The notes beneath the pieces were generated by a model. The model ran no database searches. It was given only the letters and a program-made list of their open reading frames with translations, and was not told the DNA's origin. The translations under genes and the position numbers were made by a program. A stretch of 64,000 nt of DNA from Roseiarcus sp963742305 (GTDB lineage Bacteria; Pseudomonadota; Alphaproteobacteria; Rhizobiales; Beijerinckiaceae). The stretch lies in assembly GCA_963742305.1 (NCBI GenBank), contig CAVULN010000053.1, positions 1 through 64,000 of the forward strand, given 5' to 3'. Below, piece by piece: positions 1 through 9,148 of the stretch (position 1 is the stretch's first letter; each line of letters opens with the position of its first letter).

Positions 1-92
1 GCTGTGTGAGCCGCTCTCCTTAGGGCCGGAGGGCTCTGGGTCCGTGAACCGGCGCGCTCGAACCAGCCAGCGCCGGCAGCGCCGCCATCTTC

Positions 93-1610
93 CTATTTCT
101 GGGCGTTGGTGTTGACGGGCGGAGACGGCTTGCCGCGGCTTGCCGGATTGCTGACGAAACCAAGCGCCCGCTTCGCCAGCCCCAGGATGAGCGAGCGCCA
201 ATCCTCCGAGAAGAAATAGCTGAGCGCGATCACGACGGACGCGGTGAACGCCGCGGCCAGGAGATGGACGAAAATGTTGGAGCCCAGGCAGCGGCCCAGG
301 ACCACGGTGGCGACCAGCAGCGCCCCTGCCGGCAACAATGGGAGAAGGCGCCTCCTTGTCATCCCCGAGGCCCAGAATATCGCCAGGGCGTCGGCCGTGC
401 ACCGCAAGCTCCAGGCGAAGGCCGCGCCGACAATCCCGAACTTCATGGTCAAAACCCAAAGAATGGCCAGAAACGGCACGAATTCGATCATGCTGAGTTT
501 GCCGGTCAGGTCGGCCCGGCCTTGGCTTTGCAGGAGAGTGAAACCGACAAACGACAGCCCCGACATCCACATTCCCGGGAAGAGGAGTTGGGCGACGGGA
601 GCCGAGACGACCGCGAAATCGGCGCCGATCCAATACCGGAAGAACACCGGCGAGAGGATGATCGCCGGCGCGCATACGGCGGCGAAGCCGTACGCCATCG
701 ACGAAAGCGCACGCGCTGCAAGCGCGTAGGCCGCATCGCCCGACAGGCTGGACATGCGGGGAAAGAAGGTGCGCCCGAACGCCATCGGGATCGCGCCGCT
801 CCGCAACACAAGATTCATCGGCACGCCATATTGCGCAACCGCGGCGACCCCCATCACCGACCCGATGATGAACTGGTCGGCCGAGACCAGCGCCGGATTG
901 ATCACATTGGTGGCGAACATCCAGCCGCCATACCCGAGCAGCTTCTGCGCCGCGCCCCAATCGAGCGCGCGAAGCGAGAACGGCCCTTCCAGACGATAAA
1001 CGAAAACCAGAAGGACGATCGCGCCCAGCGCCTGCGCGGCCGCAGCGGTGGGAATAATGACCGTGAGCGAAGGACTAACGAACACCGCCATGATCACCGG
1101 GGCGATTTGAGAAAGAGACATCGAGACGATCTGGATCAAATTCACGAGCAGGAAGAGTTCGCGGCTTTCCAGCGCGCCAGCGCCGGCGGCTGAAAGAAGC
1201 GTAAGAGGCAGAAGGCAGGCAATCCAAGGAAGCGAGCGGGAGACCTCCGTGCTCAGCTCGTCAGGCACCGAGATGAAATGTTTGAGCAAAAGTCCGCCGA
1301 AGACATACAGGACCCCGCCGCCGATCAGGCCAATGCCCAGATTGAGACCGAACGTCGTGAGCAGCACCCGCGCCCGCTGCGCCTGAGGCGCGTCGCGCAG
1401 CTTCGACAATGCGTTGGTGACCGCGCGCGAGAGCCCAAGGTCAAGAAATCCAAACAATCCCAGGAGCACCCATACGATCGACATCACGCCATAGCGCGCC
1501 TCGCCGATATGGCGCAGATAGATCGGAATCGTCACAAACGCGACGGCGATGCGCACCGAAGGATACAAAAGATTAACGATGAAATTCGTTTTCAGTCGTC
1601 TTTTCGGCAT
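93..1610 (-). CDS. Polysaccharide flippase (Wzx/MATE-like membrane protein)
   Basis: About 505 residues, hydrophobic almost throughout, with roughly 12-14 predicted membrane helices. Family knowledge: such proteins flip lipid-linked oligosaccharide repeat units across the inner membrane during O-antigen or exopolysaccharide synthesis. The N-terminus (YPSVRIAVAFVTIPIYLRHI, then a G-x-x-RYG motif) is typical of the polysaccharide biosynthesis/flippase family. I start it at the ATG at 1610 because AAGG lies six bases upstream; a longer TTG start at 1682 is possible. It diverges from the polymerase/ligase gene at 2291, so both probably belong to one surface-polysaccharide locus extending left of the window. 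The substrate cannot be read from the sequence. Confidence 0.82.
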   Translation of the reverse strand: MPKRRLKTNFIVNLLYPSVRIAVAFVTIPIYLRHIGEARYGVMSIVWVLLGLFGFLDLGLSRAVTNALSKLRDAPQAQRARVLLTTFGLNLGIGLIGGGVLYVFGGLLLKHFISVPDELSTEVSRSLPWIACLLPLTLLSAAGAGALESRELFLLVNLIQIVSMSLSQIAPVIMAVFVSPSLTVIIPTAAAAQALGAIVLLVFVYRLEGPFSLRALDWGAAQKLLGYGGWMFATNVINPALVSADQFIIGSVMGVAAVAQYGVPMNLVLRSGAIPMAFGRTFFPRMSSLSGDAAYALAARALSSMAYGFAAVCAPAIILSPVFFRYWIGADFAVVSAPVAQLLFPGMWMSGLSFVGFTLLQSQGRADLTGKLSMIEFVPFLAILWVLTMKFGIVGAAFAWSLRCTADALAIFWASGMTRRRLLPLLPAGALLVATVVLGRCLGSNIFVHLLAAAFTASVVIALSYFFSEDWRSLILGLAKRALGFVSNPASRGKPSPPVNTNAQK

Positions 1611-2290
1611 ACCCATCCTTCGGGGCGCGATAGGTCTAAACGTCGATTGGCGCGGGGATCTTTCTCGCTCCGCGCTTTGCAATATTAAATCCTAACCTCA
1701 GAGAGGCAGCCGCGATAAGCGGCTTCATTGAGGCGATTTCTCGCCCCGGCCGCCGCGCGGGTCATTAGAAGCGCGCCGTTCGATTGGCAAGGGTGTAAGC
1801 CATCTGCCGCGACAACGGGAATCCAGCGAGGACCGGGTTCGCATTCAGGCTTTCGCACCCAGAGTGGGCGCGCGCCTCAACCGCGCGACGCGTGGGGCGG
1901 CCGCGGGAGCAGGGCGTCCGCGCCGTCTTGACAAGATAGGCGGCGGCATGGTTCGTCCTCGCCTCAACCGTCGGGCGCCGGAAAAAGACGGCCTGCAACG
2001 TTGTGCTGCGAGACAAGCCTGGGGCTTCGTTCCCGTCGACACAGTTTCATCATGGAAATCGCGCTAAAAGGCGGGAGGGTTTCCGTGACGCTTCCTTCGG
2101 CTCCGGACCTTGACCGAGACTGGCGGCCGACGGGAACGGGCCGATCTGCGAACGCGTAAAGGCCCGTGATCTCGGGACCGGCCGGGTTTGGCGGTCGAGG
2201 CGCGCGCGGCGCACGAACCACGGGCTCCTTTTGACTTTCGGTCAGGGCGGCTGACAATCGCGGCGGAAGCCCACAGGGAGTTGGACAGGA
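1611..2290. other. Divergent intergenic region, no gene supported
   Basis: About 680 bases separate the divergent flippase and polymerase/ligase genes. Short open frames on both strands are Arg/Ala/Gly-rich, overlap each other and have no recognisable domain, so I call none. Promoters for both genes should lie here, but I see no convincing -35/-10 pair. Confidence 0.4.
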
Positions 2291-3935
2291 ATGGCCGTCC
2301 GGATCGGAAGTCGTTTCCGGCTACCCCAAGTCGCCTCGGTCGCAGTCGCCGAGACGAAACTTGTCGCGCGTGCGGCGCCCGACGTCGTTCGTTATCTTGT
2401 GCCGATCGTCGCGTGGGCGTCCGCATCCATCGTCTTGGGGCTGCTTGTCGGCCTCGCGGCGGTTGCTCTTCCCCCGCTTGGCGCCTTTGGGATCGTCGCG
2501 ATCGTCGGGCTTGTGCTGCTCTGGGTGATGCCGGATCTGCCCCTCGTGTGGCCGGGGCTCGTTCGCAAGACGTTCTTTGTCATGCTGGTCGTCGATCTTT
2601 GCGTTCCCGGCTATTACATGGTCGACTTGGCCGGCCTGCCTTGGATCTCTGTCCGCCGCGTGGCCACCTTAGCGCTCATTGTCCCCTTTGTTCTCGCAAT
2701 TGCCGCCTCGTCGGAGGTCCGGCGGCAGCTTGCTGACCGCGCTCGCGCCTCCTCGCCGGTTTTCATTTGTGCGGTCGGCTTTCTCGTTGTGGCGACACTG
2801 TCGATTTTCACTTCGGCGCTTCCTTCGGACTCGTTTTCAGCGCTCATCGAGGCCCTGCTATCCTGGTACGTGCCATTCTTGGCGATGCTTTTTATCCTGA
2901 AAGATGAGGACGATGTAATTTTCGTCTTGAAGGTTATTTGCTTTGGCGCTGCGTTCAATACGGCGGCAGGAAATCTTGGAATTTTACTTCCAGCGTCGAT
3001 TCTTTCTCAATGTTTTCCCGAGTGGCATGCTCCAAGAGCTTATTGCCTCTAATCCTGCGCTCCAAAATCTTTTGCCGTCCCAGGCGGACTACCGAAATGG
3101 CCACTATCGATCTCCGTCGATCTTCCTTTCGCCGCTTTCCTACGGCGAGTTTAACATCATTATTTTTCCCATAGCTCTATTCTTTGCCCTGTACCGGAAA
3201 AACACGCTTGAGAAGTGTCTTGGATGGGCGCTCGCCATCGGCGCAGTCATCGGGATCTTCTGCTCGGGATCGCGCGGCGGATGGATCGGAGTTCTCGTGT
3301 CCCTGGCCATATTCATAGCCGTCTGGTCGATACGCAAGGCGGTCGACGAGAGGGGGAGTCTTGGGCCCGCGATTGCCGGACTGACGGGCGTTGTTTCGTT
3401 TACCGTTATGATCGGACTGATCATCGTCTGGCCGAAAGCGCACAACATGGTACTTGGCGGCGGTGTCGAGGCGGCCAGCACCGAAGCGCGGTACATACAA
3501 TGGTCGATCGCACAACCTTTCATCAAGTCCAATCCGATAACCGGGCATGGTTTCGTAATGGGCGGGTACGTTATCGGAAGCTCGATCGACAGCTATCTCA
3601 TATCGCTCCTCGTCGAGACAGGAATCCCCGGATTCGTGTTCTTCGCCGGAATGCTGCTGCTTCCCATCTGGTACGGCCTGCGAAATTATTTCTCCGACAT
3701 GTCGGAGAAAGGGGCGGTGGCCGGGGCTTTGGCTTGCAGCTTTGCCGCGTTCACCACCAACAGGCTCGTTCTGTCGGAACGAGAAAACCACATGCTGTTC
3801 TTTTCTCTGCTCGCGATCCTTGTTTTCCTGAACTACGAATATGCGAAGGGGCGGGTTACGCAGCCGCGAACACAGGCCGCCGAAGCCAGACTCAGCCCAC
3901 AAAATATCGGACGCGGCGCGCCCGCAACCGGATAG
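2291..3935 (+). pseudogene. O-antigen polymerase/ligase (Wzy/WaaL family), frameshifted
   Basis: Two adjoining open frames together make one membrane protein of about 547 residues. The first (2291 to about 2970) holds the N-terminal helices. The second carries the family signature around 3250-3310 (CSGSRGGWIG, the Wzy_C motif) and the late periplasmic loop containing SNPITGHGF. Such proteins polymerise O-antigen/EPS units or ligate them to lipid A core. The frame moves by +1 near 2960-2985, which fits one extra base; read through, the hydrophobic pattern is continuous. It is therefore either an inactivated gene or an intact gene with an assembly insertion, and I favour the second because other genes here show the same defect. 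It diverges from the flippase gene. Confidence 0.72.
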
Positions 3936-4079
3936 CGGTCGCTCAAACCCAGACCCACGCGCTTCCCGCCTCCCGAAAACCGCGCTACAAGCCGGCCGGC
4001 GCGGCCTTGCGCCCGCGCGGGCCATGAACAATGTAGGCGGGTGGCCGAGCAACCGCCAAGCAAATGGAATCCTCCGCAC

Positions 4080-4712
4080 ATGAGTCATTTCACATTTCGC
4101 CAGCGCCTCTCGGCGCTCTGGGTTGCGGCCATGGCCGCCCTGCTCTTTCTGGGGTCGATCCCGTCGCCGGCCGAGGCGGAAAGCGCGGCCGCCCGGCGTA
4201 TCGAAACCTATTACCAGCAACTGATGCCGACGTTGCGTCAGGCCGGCCAACTCAGCGTGCGCGAACGCGACCGGCGTTTCACTCCCGCGATCACTTCGGC
4301 GTTCGACATCGGGACCATGACGAGACTGGCGGCGGGGCCGGCGTGGAGCCACTTCTCCGGCGCGCAGCAGGCCGCGGTTCGCGAGGCGTTCTCGCGCTTC
4401 CTCGTCGCCGACTATGCTCATCAGGTGAGCGACTATTCGGGCGAGAGCTTTGTCGTCGATCCGCAGACAAGCCCGGAATCGCGCGGCGGCGGCGAGATCG
4501 TCAAGACGAAATTGCTCCAGCCGGGCGGCCGGACCGTGCAGATCAACTATCTTGTTCGCGGCGGCCGGGTGGTCGACGTCTACCTCAACGGAACCGTGAG
4601 CGACCTTGCGACGCGGCGTGACGAATTCGCGTCGATCCTCGCCGGCGGCGGCGGCGCGGACGCCCTGGTCAAGACCTTGCGCGCGCGGACCGAGACCCTG
4701 TTGGGGGGCTAG
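4080..4712 (+). CDS. hpnM: HpnM/MlaC-type periplasmic phospholipid-binding protein
   Basis: A secreted protein of about 210 residues: a basic start and hydrophobic stretch (WVAAMAALLFLG) ending at AEAES form a signal peptide, followed by an MlaC/Ttg2D fold with the usual conserved blocks (FTPAI, FDIGTMTRLAAG, YAHQVSDYSGESF, INYLV, VDVYLNGTVSDLATRRDEF). In hopanoid clusters the homologue is called HpnM and is thought to help carry lipids across the periplasm. The assignment to HpnM rather than generic MlaC rests on the hpnG and hpnH genes directly downstream. I chose the ATG at 4080, which places the signal peptide correctly; a GTG at 4041 is in frame upstream. Confidence 0.8.
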   Translation: MSHFTFRQRLSALWVAAMAALLFLGSIPSPAEAESAAARRIETYYQQLMPTLRQAGQLSVRERDRRFTPAITSAFDIGTMTRLAAGPAWSHFSGAQQAAVREAFSRFLVADYAHQVSDYSGESFVVDPQTSPESRGGGEIVKTKLLQPGGRTVQINYLVRGGRVVDVYLNGTVSDLATRRDEFASILAGGGGADALVKTLRARTETLLGG

Positions 4713-4739
4713 CCCTTCAGGCCAGACGGCGCGACGCCC

Positions 4740-5433
4740 TTGCGGCCATCCGCAAAGGTCCTGATCGTCTGCGGACTGAAGCGCGAGGCTGCGATCCTGG
4801 CCGGCCCGGGCAGAGCGGCGTTGTGCGGCGACGCCCCGGCCTTGCGCGCGAAGCTCGCGGAGGCCGCGGCCTTGAGGCCGTCGCTGGTGATCAGTTGGGG
4901 CGTTTGCGGGGGGCTTGATCCGCGGCTTCGTCCAGGCGACCTGATTCTCGGGGCGGAAGTCGTCTCCGACGGCCGCGTCATAGGAACCGATGAAGCCGTT
5001 GACGTCGTCGCTTGCCCGCGGCCTCGCCGGCGCCGCGACGCGGATCGTCGTCCAACCCATGGCGGGCGCCGCCGGCCCGGTCCTGACGGCCGCCGCCAAG
5101 TCGGAACTGCGCCACGCGACCGGAGCTGCGGGGGTCGACGTGGAGAGCCTGGCCGCGGCCAGCTTTGCGGTCGAGCGGCGGATCCCGTTCGCAATCCTGC
5201 GCGCCGTCGCCGACCCCGCTGAACGCGACTTGCCGCCGCTTGCGCTGAAGGCGGTGAGTTCCGATGGCCGGATCGATGCGATGGCCGTCATCGGCGGGCT
5301 CATCCGCTCCCCCGGCCAACTCCCCGCCCTTGGCGCAGCCGCGCTCGACGCCCAAGCCGCGTTTCGAGCGCTAAACCGCTGTCGCGGCCTTCTTCTTCGC
5401 TTTTTCCTCGGCCTCGGCGCGGCGGATCTCTGA
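4740..5433 (+). pseudogene. hpnG: HpnG hopanoid phosphorylase, frameshifted
   Basis: Resembles the nucleoside-phosphorylase-like HpnG, which releases adenine from adenosylhopane to give ribosylhopane (family knowledge). The N-terminal part (VLIVCGLKREAAIL, SWGVCGGLDPRLRPGDL) is in one frame and the C-terminal part (VVQPMAGAAGPVLTAAAKS, DVESLAAASFAVERR, PFAILRAVADP, LPPLALKAV) in the next. The shift is +1 close to position 5001; dropping one G restores a smooth join from DEAV to TSSLARGLAGA. It starts at a TTG 27 bases after hpnM and its end overlaps the convergent hpnH by about 60 bases. The strong conservation on both sides of the break suggests a one-base assembly insertion; a real pseudogene cannot be excluded. 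Confidence 0.75.
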
Positions 5434-6528
5434 CAGCTTCTGGGCGACGTTCTTGTCGAACACGTATTGCGCCTCGCGCTGGCTTCCGAGCGGGATGTCC
5501 GGGGCCATGGGGCCCTCCGTCCTGACGCCCATGAGGGCGGCGCGCGCCGCCTTCCACGGCTTCTTCACCGCATCCTGCACCGCAGTCGCCTCGAACCCGC
5601 TATGGACCATGCAGTCGGCGCATTTCTCGTAGTTGCCGACCCCGTAAGCGTCCCAGTCGGTGTCCTCCATCAGCTCCTTGAAGGTCTTGGCGTAACCTTC
5701 GCCGAGCAGGTAGCAGGGGCGCTGCCAGCCGAAAACGGTGCGGGTCGGATTGCCCCATGGCGTGCAATGATAGGTCTGATTGCCGGCCAGGAAGTCGAGA
5801 AACAGCGACGACTGGTTGAAGGCCCATTTCCGCGCGCCGTTCCCCCGGCGGAACACGGCGCGGAAAAGCTCCTTCGTCGTCGAGCGGTTGAGGAAATGCT
5901 GCTGGTCGGGAGCGCGTTCGTAGGCATAGCCGGGGGACACGGTGATGCCGTCGACGCCGAGCCTGGTCACCTCATCGAAGAACGCGGCCACACGCCCGGG
6001 ATCCGCATCGTTGAAGAAGGTGCAATTGATGGTGACCCGGAAGCCCTTCGACTTGGCCAGTTTCAGCGCCGCGACGGCGCGGTCGTAGACGCCCTCCTGG
6101 CAGACCGACTTGTCGTGCATCTCCCGATCGCCGTCGAGATGGACGGACCAGGTGAAATAGGGGTCAGGCTTGTATTGATCGATCTTCTTTTCAAGCAGCA
6201 GCGCATTCGTGCAGACGATCGCGAATTTCTTTCGCGCGATGACGCCCTCGACGATCTTCGGCAGGTCCTTGTGCAGGAGCGGCTCGCCGCCCGCCATGAC
6301 CACCACCGGGGCGCCGCATTCATCGACCGAAGCCAGCGCGTCCTCGACCGAGATCCGCTTGTTGAGAATGGCGTCGGGATAGTCGATCTTGCCGCAGCCC
6401 GCGCAAGCGAGGTTGCACCGGAACAATGGCTCCAGCATCAGGACAAGCGGGTAGCGCTTGCGCCCCGCCAAATGCTGCCGGAGGATGTAGGCGCCGACTC
6501 TCGCGACCTGCCTTAAGGGTATGCCCAA
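5371..6528 (-). CDS. hpnH: HpnH radical SAM adenosylhopane synthase
   Basis: A radical SAM enzyme of 385 residues that adds the 5'-deoxyadenosyl group to diploptene, giving adenosylhopane, the first step of the extended hopanoid side chain (known for HpnH). The cluster motif C-x3-C-x2-C is visible as CNLACAGC near residue 40, followed by GKIDYPDAILN and the SAM-binding GGEPLLH. The C-terminal CADCMVHSGFEATAV block is also typical. I start it at the TTG at 6528: AAGGA lies eight bases upstream, the protein then begins GIPLRQVARVGAYIL as in the family, and it clears ispH. An in-frame extension to 6876 lies within ispH and is not real. Confidence 0.93.
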   Translation of the reverse strand: MGIPLRQVARVGAYILRQHLAGRKRYPLVLMLEPLFRCNLACAGCGKIDYPDAILNKRISVEDALASVDECGAPVVVMAGGEPLLHKDLPKIVEGVIARKKFAIVCTNALLLEKKIDQYKPDPYFTWSVHLDGDREMHDKSVCQEGVYDRAVAALKLAKSKGFRVTINCTFFNDADPGRVAAFFDEVTRLGVDGITVSPGYAYERAPDQQHFLNRSTTKELFRAVFRRGNGARKWAFNQSSLFLDFLAGNQTYHCTPWGNPTRTVFGWQRPCYLLGEGYAKTFKELMEDTDWDAYGVGNYEKCADCMVHSGFEATAVQDAVKKPWKAARAALMGVRTEGPMAPDIPLGSQREAQYVFDKNVAQKLSEIRRAEAEEKAKKKAATAV

Positions 6529-6572
6529 CGTTCGATCCTTACAAAGCCCGGGTGATGAGGAGGTCCGGACGC

Positions 6573-7496
6573 TTAATTGACGAGCTCCGCGGGCAAGCGG
6601 AAGCTCACCGTTTCCGCCGGGCCCTCTAGGGTGGTTATGTCTGACGGCGCGATCGCCGACAAGGCGCGGACCACGTCCTCGACGACGATCTCGGGCGCGG
6701 ACGCGCCCGCCGTTACTCCGACAACCGCGGCGTCGCGCACCCATCCCGGGTCGATTTCGCTGCTGTCGGCGACAAGATAGCTTGGAATCCCGGCCTCGTC
6801 CCCGATCTCGCGCAAACGGTTGGAGTTCGAGCTGTTGCGCGCTCCGACGACGATGATGACGTCGGCCGCCCGGCACAATTCGCGCACCGCGGCCTGCCGA
6901 TTCTGGGTCGCGTAGCAGATGTCGCGGACATCCGGGCCCACGACGTCGGCAAAACGGCGATGCAACGCGGCGATCACGCCGCGGGTGTCGTCGACGCTGA
7001 GCGTCGTCTGGGTAATGTAGGCGACCGGCGTTTCCGCCGCGATGGGAAGCTCCGCCACGTCCTGCTCGTCTTCAACGAGATGCACCTCGCCGTCAATCTG
7101 CCCAAGCGTTCCTTCGACCTCGGGATGCCCATCGTGTCCGATGAACACCAGGACGCGACCCTGAGCGATGTATCGTCGCCCCTGATTGTGCACCTTGGTG
7201 ACCAGCGGGCAAGTCGCGTCGATGGTGGGGAGCGATCGCGACTTCGCATCCTCTTCAACTTTTCGCGACACGCCATGGGCGCTGAAGATCGTCACCGCTC
7301 CCGCGGGCACGTCCTTGAGGGTCTCGACAAAGAGCGCGCCTTTCGCCTTGAGCAATTCGACGACATGCCGATTGTGGACGATCTCGTGACGCACATAGAC
7401 CGGCGCGCCATGCTTGGCCAGCGCCCGTTCGACGACGTCGATCGCCCGGACAACCCCAGCGCAAAACCCGCGCGGCTGGGCAAGAATGATCTTCAT
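6573..7496 (-). CDS. ispH: 4-hydroxy-3-methylbut-2-enyl diphosphate reductase
   Basis: IspH (LytB), 307 residues, catalyses the last step of the MEP isoprenoid pathway, forming IPP and DMAPP. The three iron-sulfur cysteines are present (GFCAGV near 12, DATCPLV near 95, CYATQNRQ near 190), as are HEIVHNRHVV and TQTTLS. It lies 44 bases upstream of hpnH on the same strand, so it probably supplies isoprenoid precursors for hopanoids in one transcript. A strong sigma-70-like promoter lies about 360 bases upstream. Many hopanoid producers carry an ispH copy in this position; whether the genome has a second copy cannot be seen here. Confidence 0.95.
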   Translation of the reverse strand: MKIILAQPRGFCAGVVRAIDVVERALAKHGAPVYVRHEIVHNRHVVELLKAKGALFVETLKDVPAGAVTIFSAHGVSRKVEEDAKSRSLPTIDATCPLVTKVHNQGRRYIAQGRVLVFIGHDGHPEVEGTLGQIDGEVHLVEDEQDVAELPIAAETPVAYITQTTLSVDDTRGVIAALHRRFADVVGPDVRDICYATQNRQAAVRELCRAADVIIVVGARNSSNSNRLREIGDEAGIPSYLVADSSEIDPGWVRDAAVVGVTAGASAPEIVVEDVVRALSAIAPSDITTLEGPAETVSFRLPAELVN

Positions 7497-7857
7497 TGGC
7501 TTACCTTGGCGGCGCGCGAACGGTCCTGCCCGCCGATGACGCCATAGTCAAACGGCGGTGCCTGGCGATGAGTTCCGAAGCGGATTCCATACGCCGCGAC
7601 CCATGCCCAGACAAGACTCGTTCCGGTCTCGTGCGGGCCCCGGGCCTCGGATCGGCGCCGATCGGCGGCGTCGAGGCCTCTTACCGGCGCCAGCGCCTTT
7701 CGCGCCAAAGCCCTGAAAAGGGGGCGCCTCAGCGGCCGTTTTTCTTCCGCCAAACGAGCGATTTCAAAGCGCTAGCGAGAAATTTCCTTCCGGCTCCAAA
7801 TCGGCCCCGACCCGGCTCCGGCGCCCCCGAACGAAGCCTCGGTCTGACGATGGCCTG

Positions 7858-7886
7858 ATCATATCCGGTATTTCCGAAACTGTCAA
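7858..7886 (-). promoter_or_regulatory. Sigma-70-type promoter upstream of ispH-hpnH
   Basis: On the minus strand: TTGACA (7886-7881), a 17-base spacer, then TATGAT (7863-7858), a near-consensus housekeeping promoter. The first gene downstream is ispH, so the transcript would carry a leader of roughly 350 bases. The surrounding 40 bases are clearly AT-richer than the rest of the gap between 7497 and 8073, in which I see no supported gene. Confidence 0.65.
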
Positions 7887-8073
7887 GATATTTCTCTATT
7901 TTCAGATTTCACGGATTTGGCGACCGCTCCTGTCGCGGCAGCCGTTTACGGGCGCCGCGCCAGCGGGGTTCCGGGGTTCGCCCGTCCGCTCGCGGTCAGG
8001 GTCCCAACGGCGAGACGAACCGCCGTCGTCCAGCAGCGATTGTCGTCGCCGTGGCGAGGTGCGCTTCAGGCGC

Positions 8074-8109
8074 AAAAAAAGCCGGAGGAAAGTCGCCTTT
8101 CCTCCGGCT
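8074..8109 (-). terminator. Rho-independent terminator of the outer membrane protein gene
   Basis: A perfect 12-base stem (8081-8092 with 8097-8108) around the loop TCGC. Read on the minus strand it is followed by seven T residues. It lies 26 bases beyond the stop of the omp gene. Confidence 0.9.
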
Positions 8110-8134
8110 TAAGGTCAGGTTCGGAGCGAAGCGC

Positions 8135-8971
8135 TCAGAACTTGTAGTTCACGCCCGCGCGGAAGATCGACGCGTTGTAGCTGACCTTGCCGCTGGCGTA
8201 CACACCGGGGAAGAACTCTGACGAAGCGAGGTTTCCGACGGTGGTGAAGTTGCTGCTGCCAAGATCGGCGTACAGATATTCGCCCTTGATCGTGATGTTG
8301 TTCGTGACCGCGTATTCAACGCCGCCGCCGAGCGTCCAGCCGACGCGCGTGGAGCTGGGGTTGCCGCTCCAGTACGAACCCGTTATCGCGTCATACATGC
8401 TGAAGTTGGTGCTGCCGCCGCCGTAGGCGACACCGCCGGTTGCGTAGAGCAGCAGCCGATTGTCCGGCGTGGCGACGAAGCCAAGGCGGGCCCGTGTGGT
8501 CCCCAGCCAGCTCAGGCTCGTTTTGGCGTGCAGGGTCAACGTATCACCCAGAAGGACCCCCGGAACGCCCACTCCGGCGAACGGAAGGCCGGTATGATCG
8601 ATCGACTTGCTTAAGGTCGTCCCGTCGAAGTCGGTTTCGACGCCGATCACGAACGCTCCAGTTTGCCAATTGTAACCGGCCTGACCGCCGCCGATAAATC
8701 CGGCGCTTTGCGATCCAAGACCACCCGGGAAGTAGGACGTGAGCGGGAAGGCGAAGTCAGCCGGAGCGAAAAGCGTCGCATTGCGGCTGCCGCTAGGCCA
8801 AATGCCGCCGGCGTTCAAACCGATGTAGAACCCGGTCCAGGTGAAGGGCGGCGGCACGAACACCGGCGCCGGAGCCTCTTTCCTGGTCGGAAGGTCAGCC
8901 GCCTGAGCCGCCACCGCCCCCAAGGTAGTCAACGCCACGATTGCGACGCCCTTTAGCCAGCGATTGATCAT
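8135..8971 (-). CDS. Outer membrane beta-barrel protein (Omp25/RopB family)
   Basis: About 278 residues. A signal peptide (INRWLKGVAIVALTTLGAVAAQA) is followed by ADLPTRK and a proline-rich PAPVFVPPPFTWTGFYIG, the standard opening of alphaproteobacterial Omp25/Omp31-type barrels. The rest alternates as in beta strands and ends in NYKF with the terminal Phe needed for barrel insertion. I start it at the ATG at 8971, eight bases after GGAG; an upstream ATG at 9010 would spoil the signal peptide. It stands alone with its own terminator and a plausible promoter. Family members are abundant structural surface proteins; whether this one forms a channel is unknown. Confidence 0.88.
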   Translation of the reverse strand: MINRWLKGVAIVALTTLGAVAAQAADLPTRKEAPAPVFVPPPFTWTGFYIGLNAGGIWPSGSRNATLFAPADFAFPLTSYFPGGLGSQSAGFIGGGQAGYNWQTGAFVIGVETDFDGTTLSKSIDHTGLPFAGVGVPGVLLGDTLTLHAKTSLSWLGTTRARLGFVATPDNRLLLYATGGVAYGGGSTNFSMYDAITGSYWSGNPSSTRVGWTLGGGVEYAVTNNITIKGEYLYADLGSSNFTTVGNLASSEFFPGVYASGKVSYNASIFRAGVNYKF

Positions 8972-9042
8972 CCCGTTGTCTCCGTAGTTGTTACCCGACG
9001 CGATACGCAACTCGCGCGCCCGCCGCCAATACCAATGACGCC

Positions 9043-9071
9043 ACTATAGGGTTCGGTTCCCCGCGAGTCCA
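9043..9071 (-). promoter_or_regulatory. Candidate promoter of the outer membrane protein gene
   Basis: Minus strand: TGGACT, 17 bases, TATAGT, about 70 bases upstream of the chosen start. Both boxes match only in part, but spacing and position fit. Confidence 0.45.
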
Positions 9072-9148
9072 CTCGACATTGAGCCCCGGCAAGCGTTTGT
9101 ACCCCGTTGTGGCAAAATCGCCACAGATTTTTGGCCGTCCCGGCTCGC

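Noticed and set aside
3177..5303. 708-codon minus-strand open frame across the polymerase, hpnM and hpnG
   Set aside because: Antisense to conserved genes, low-complexity Arg/Ala composition, no domain.
6529..6876. N-terminal extension of HpnH
   Set aside because: It lies within ispH in another phase and is not conserved; the TTG at 6528 with AAGGA gives the family N-terminus.
7493..7753. 86-codon minus-strand frame whose stop overlaps the ispH start
   Set aside because: The overlap is attractive, but composition is Arg-rich, no ribosome site is evident and no family is recognised; kept only as a leader-peptide possibility.
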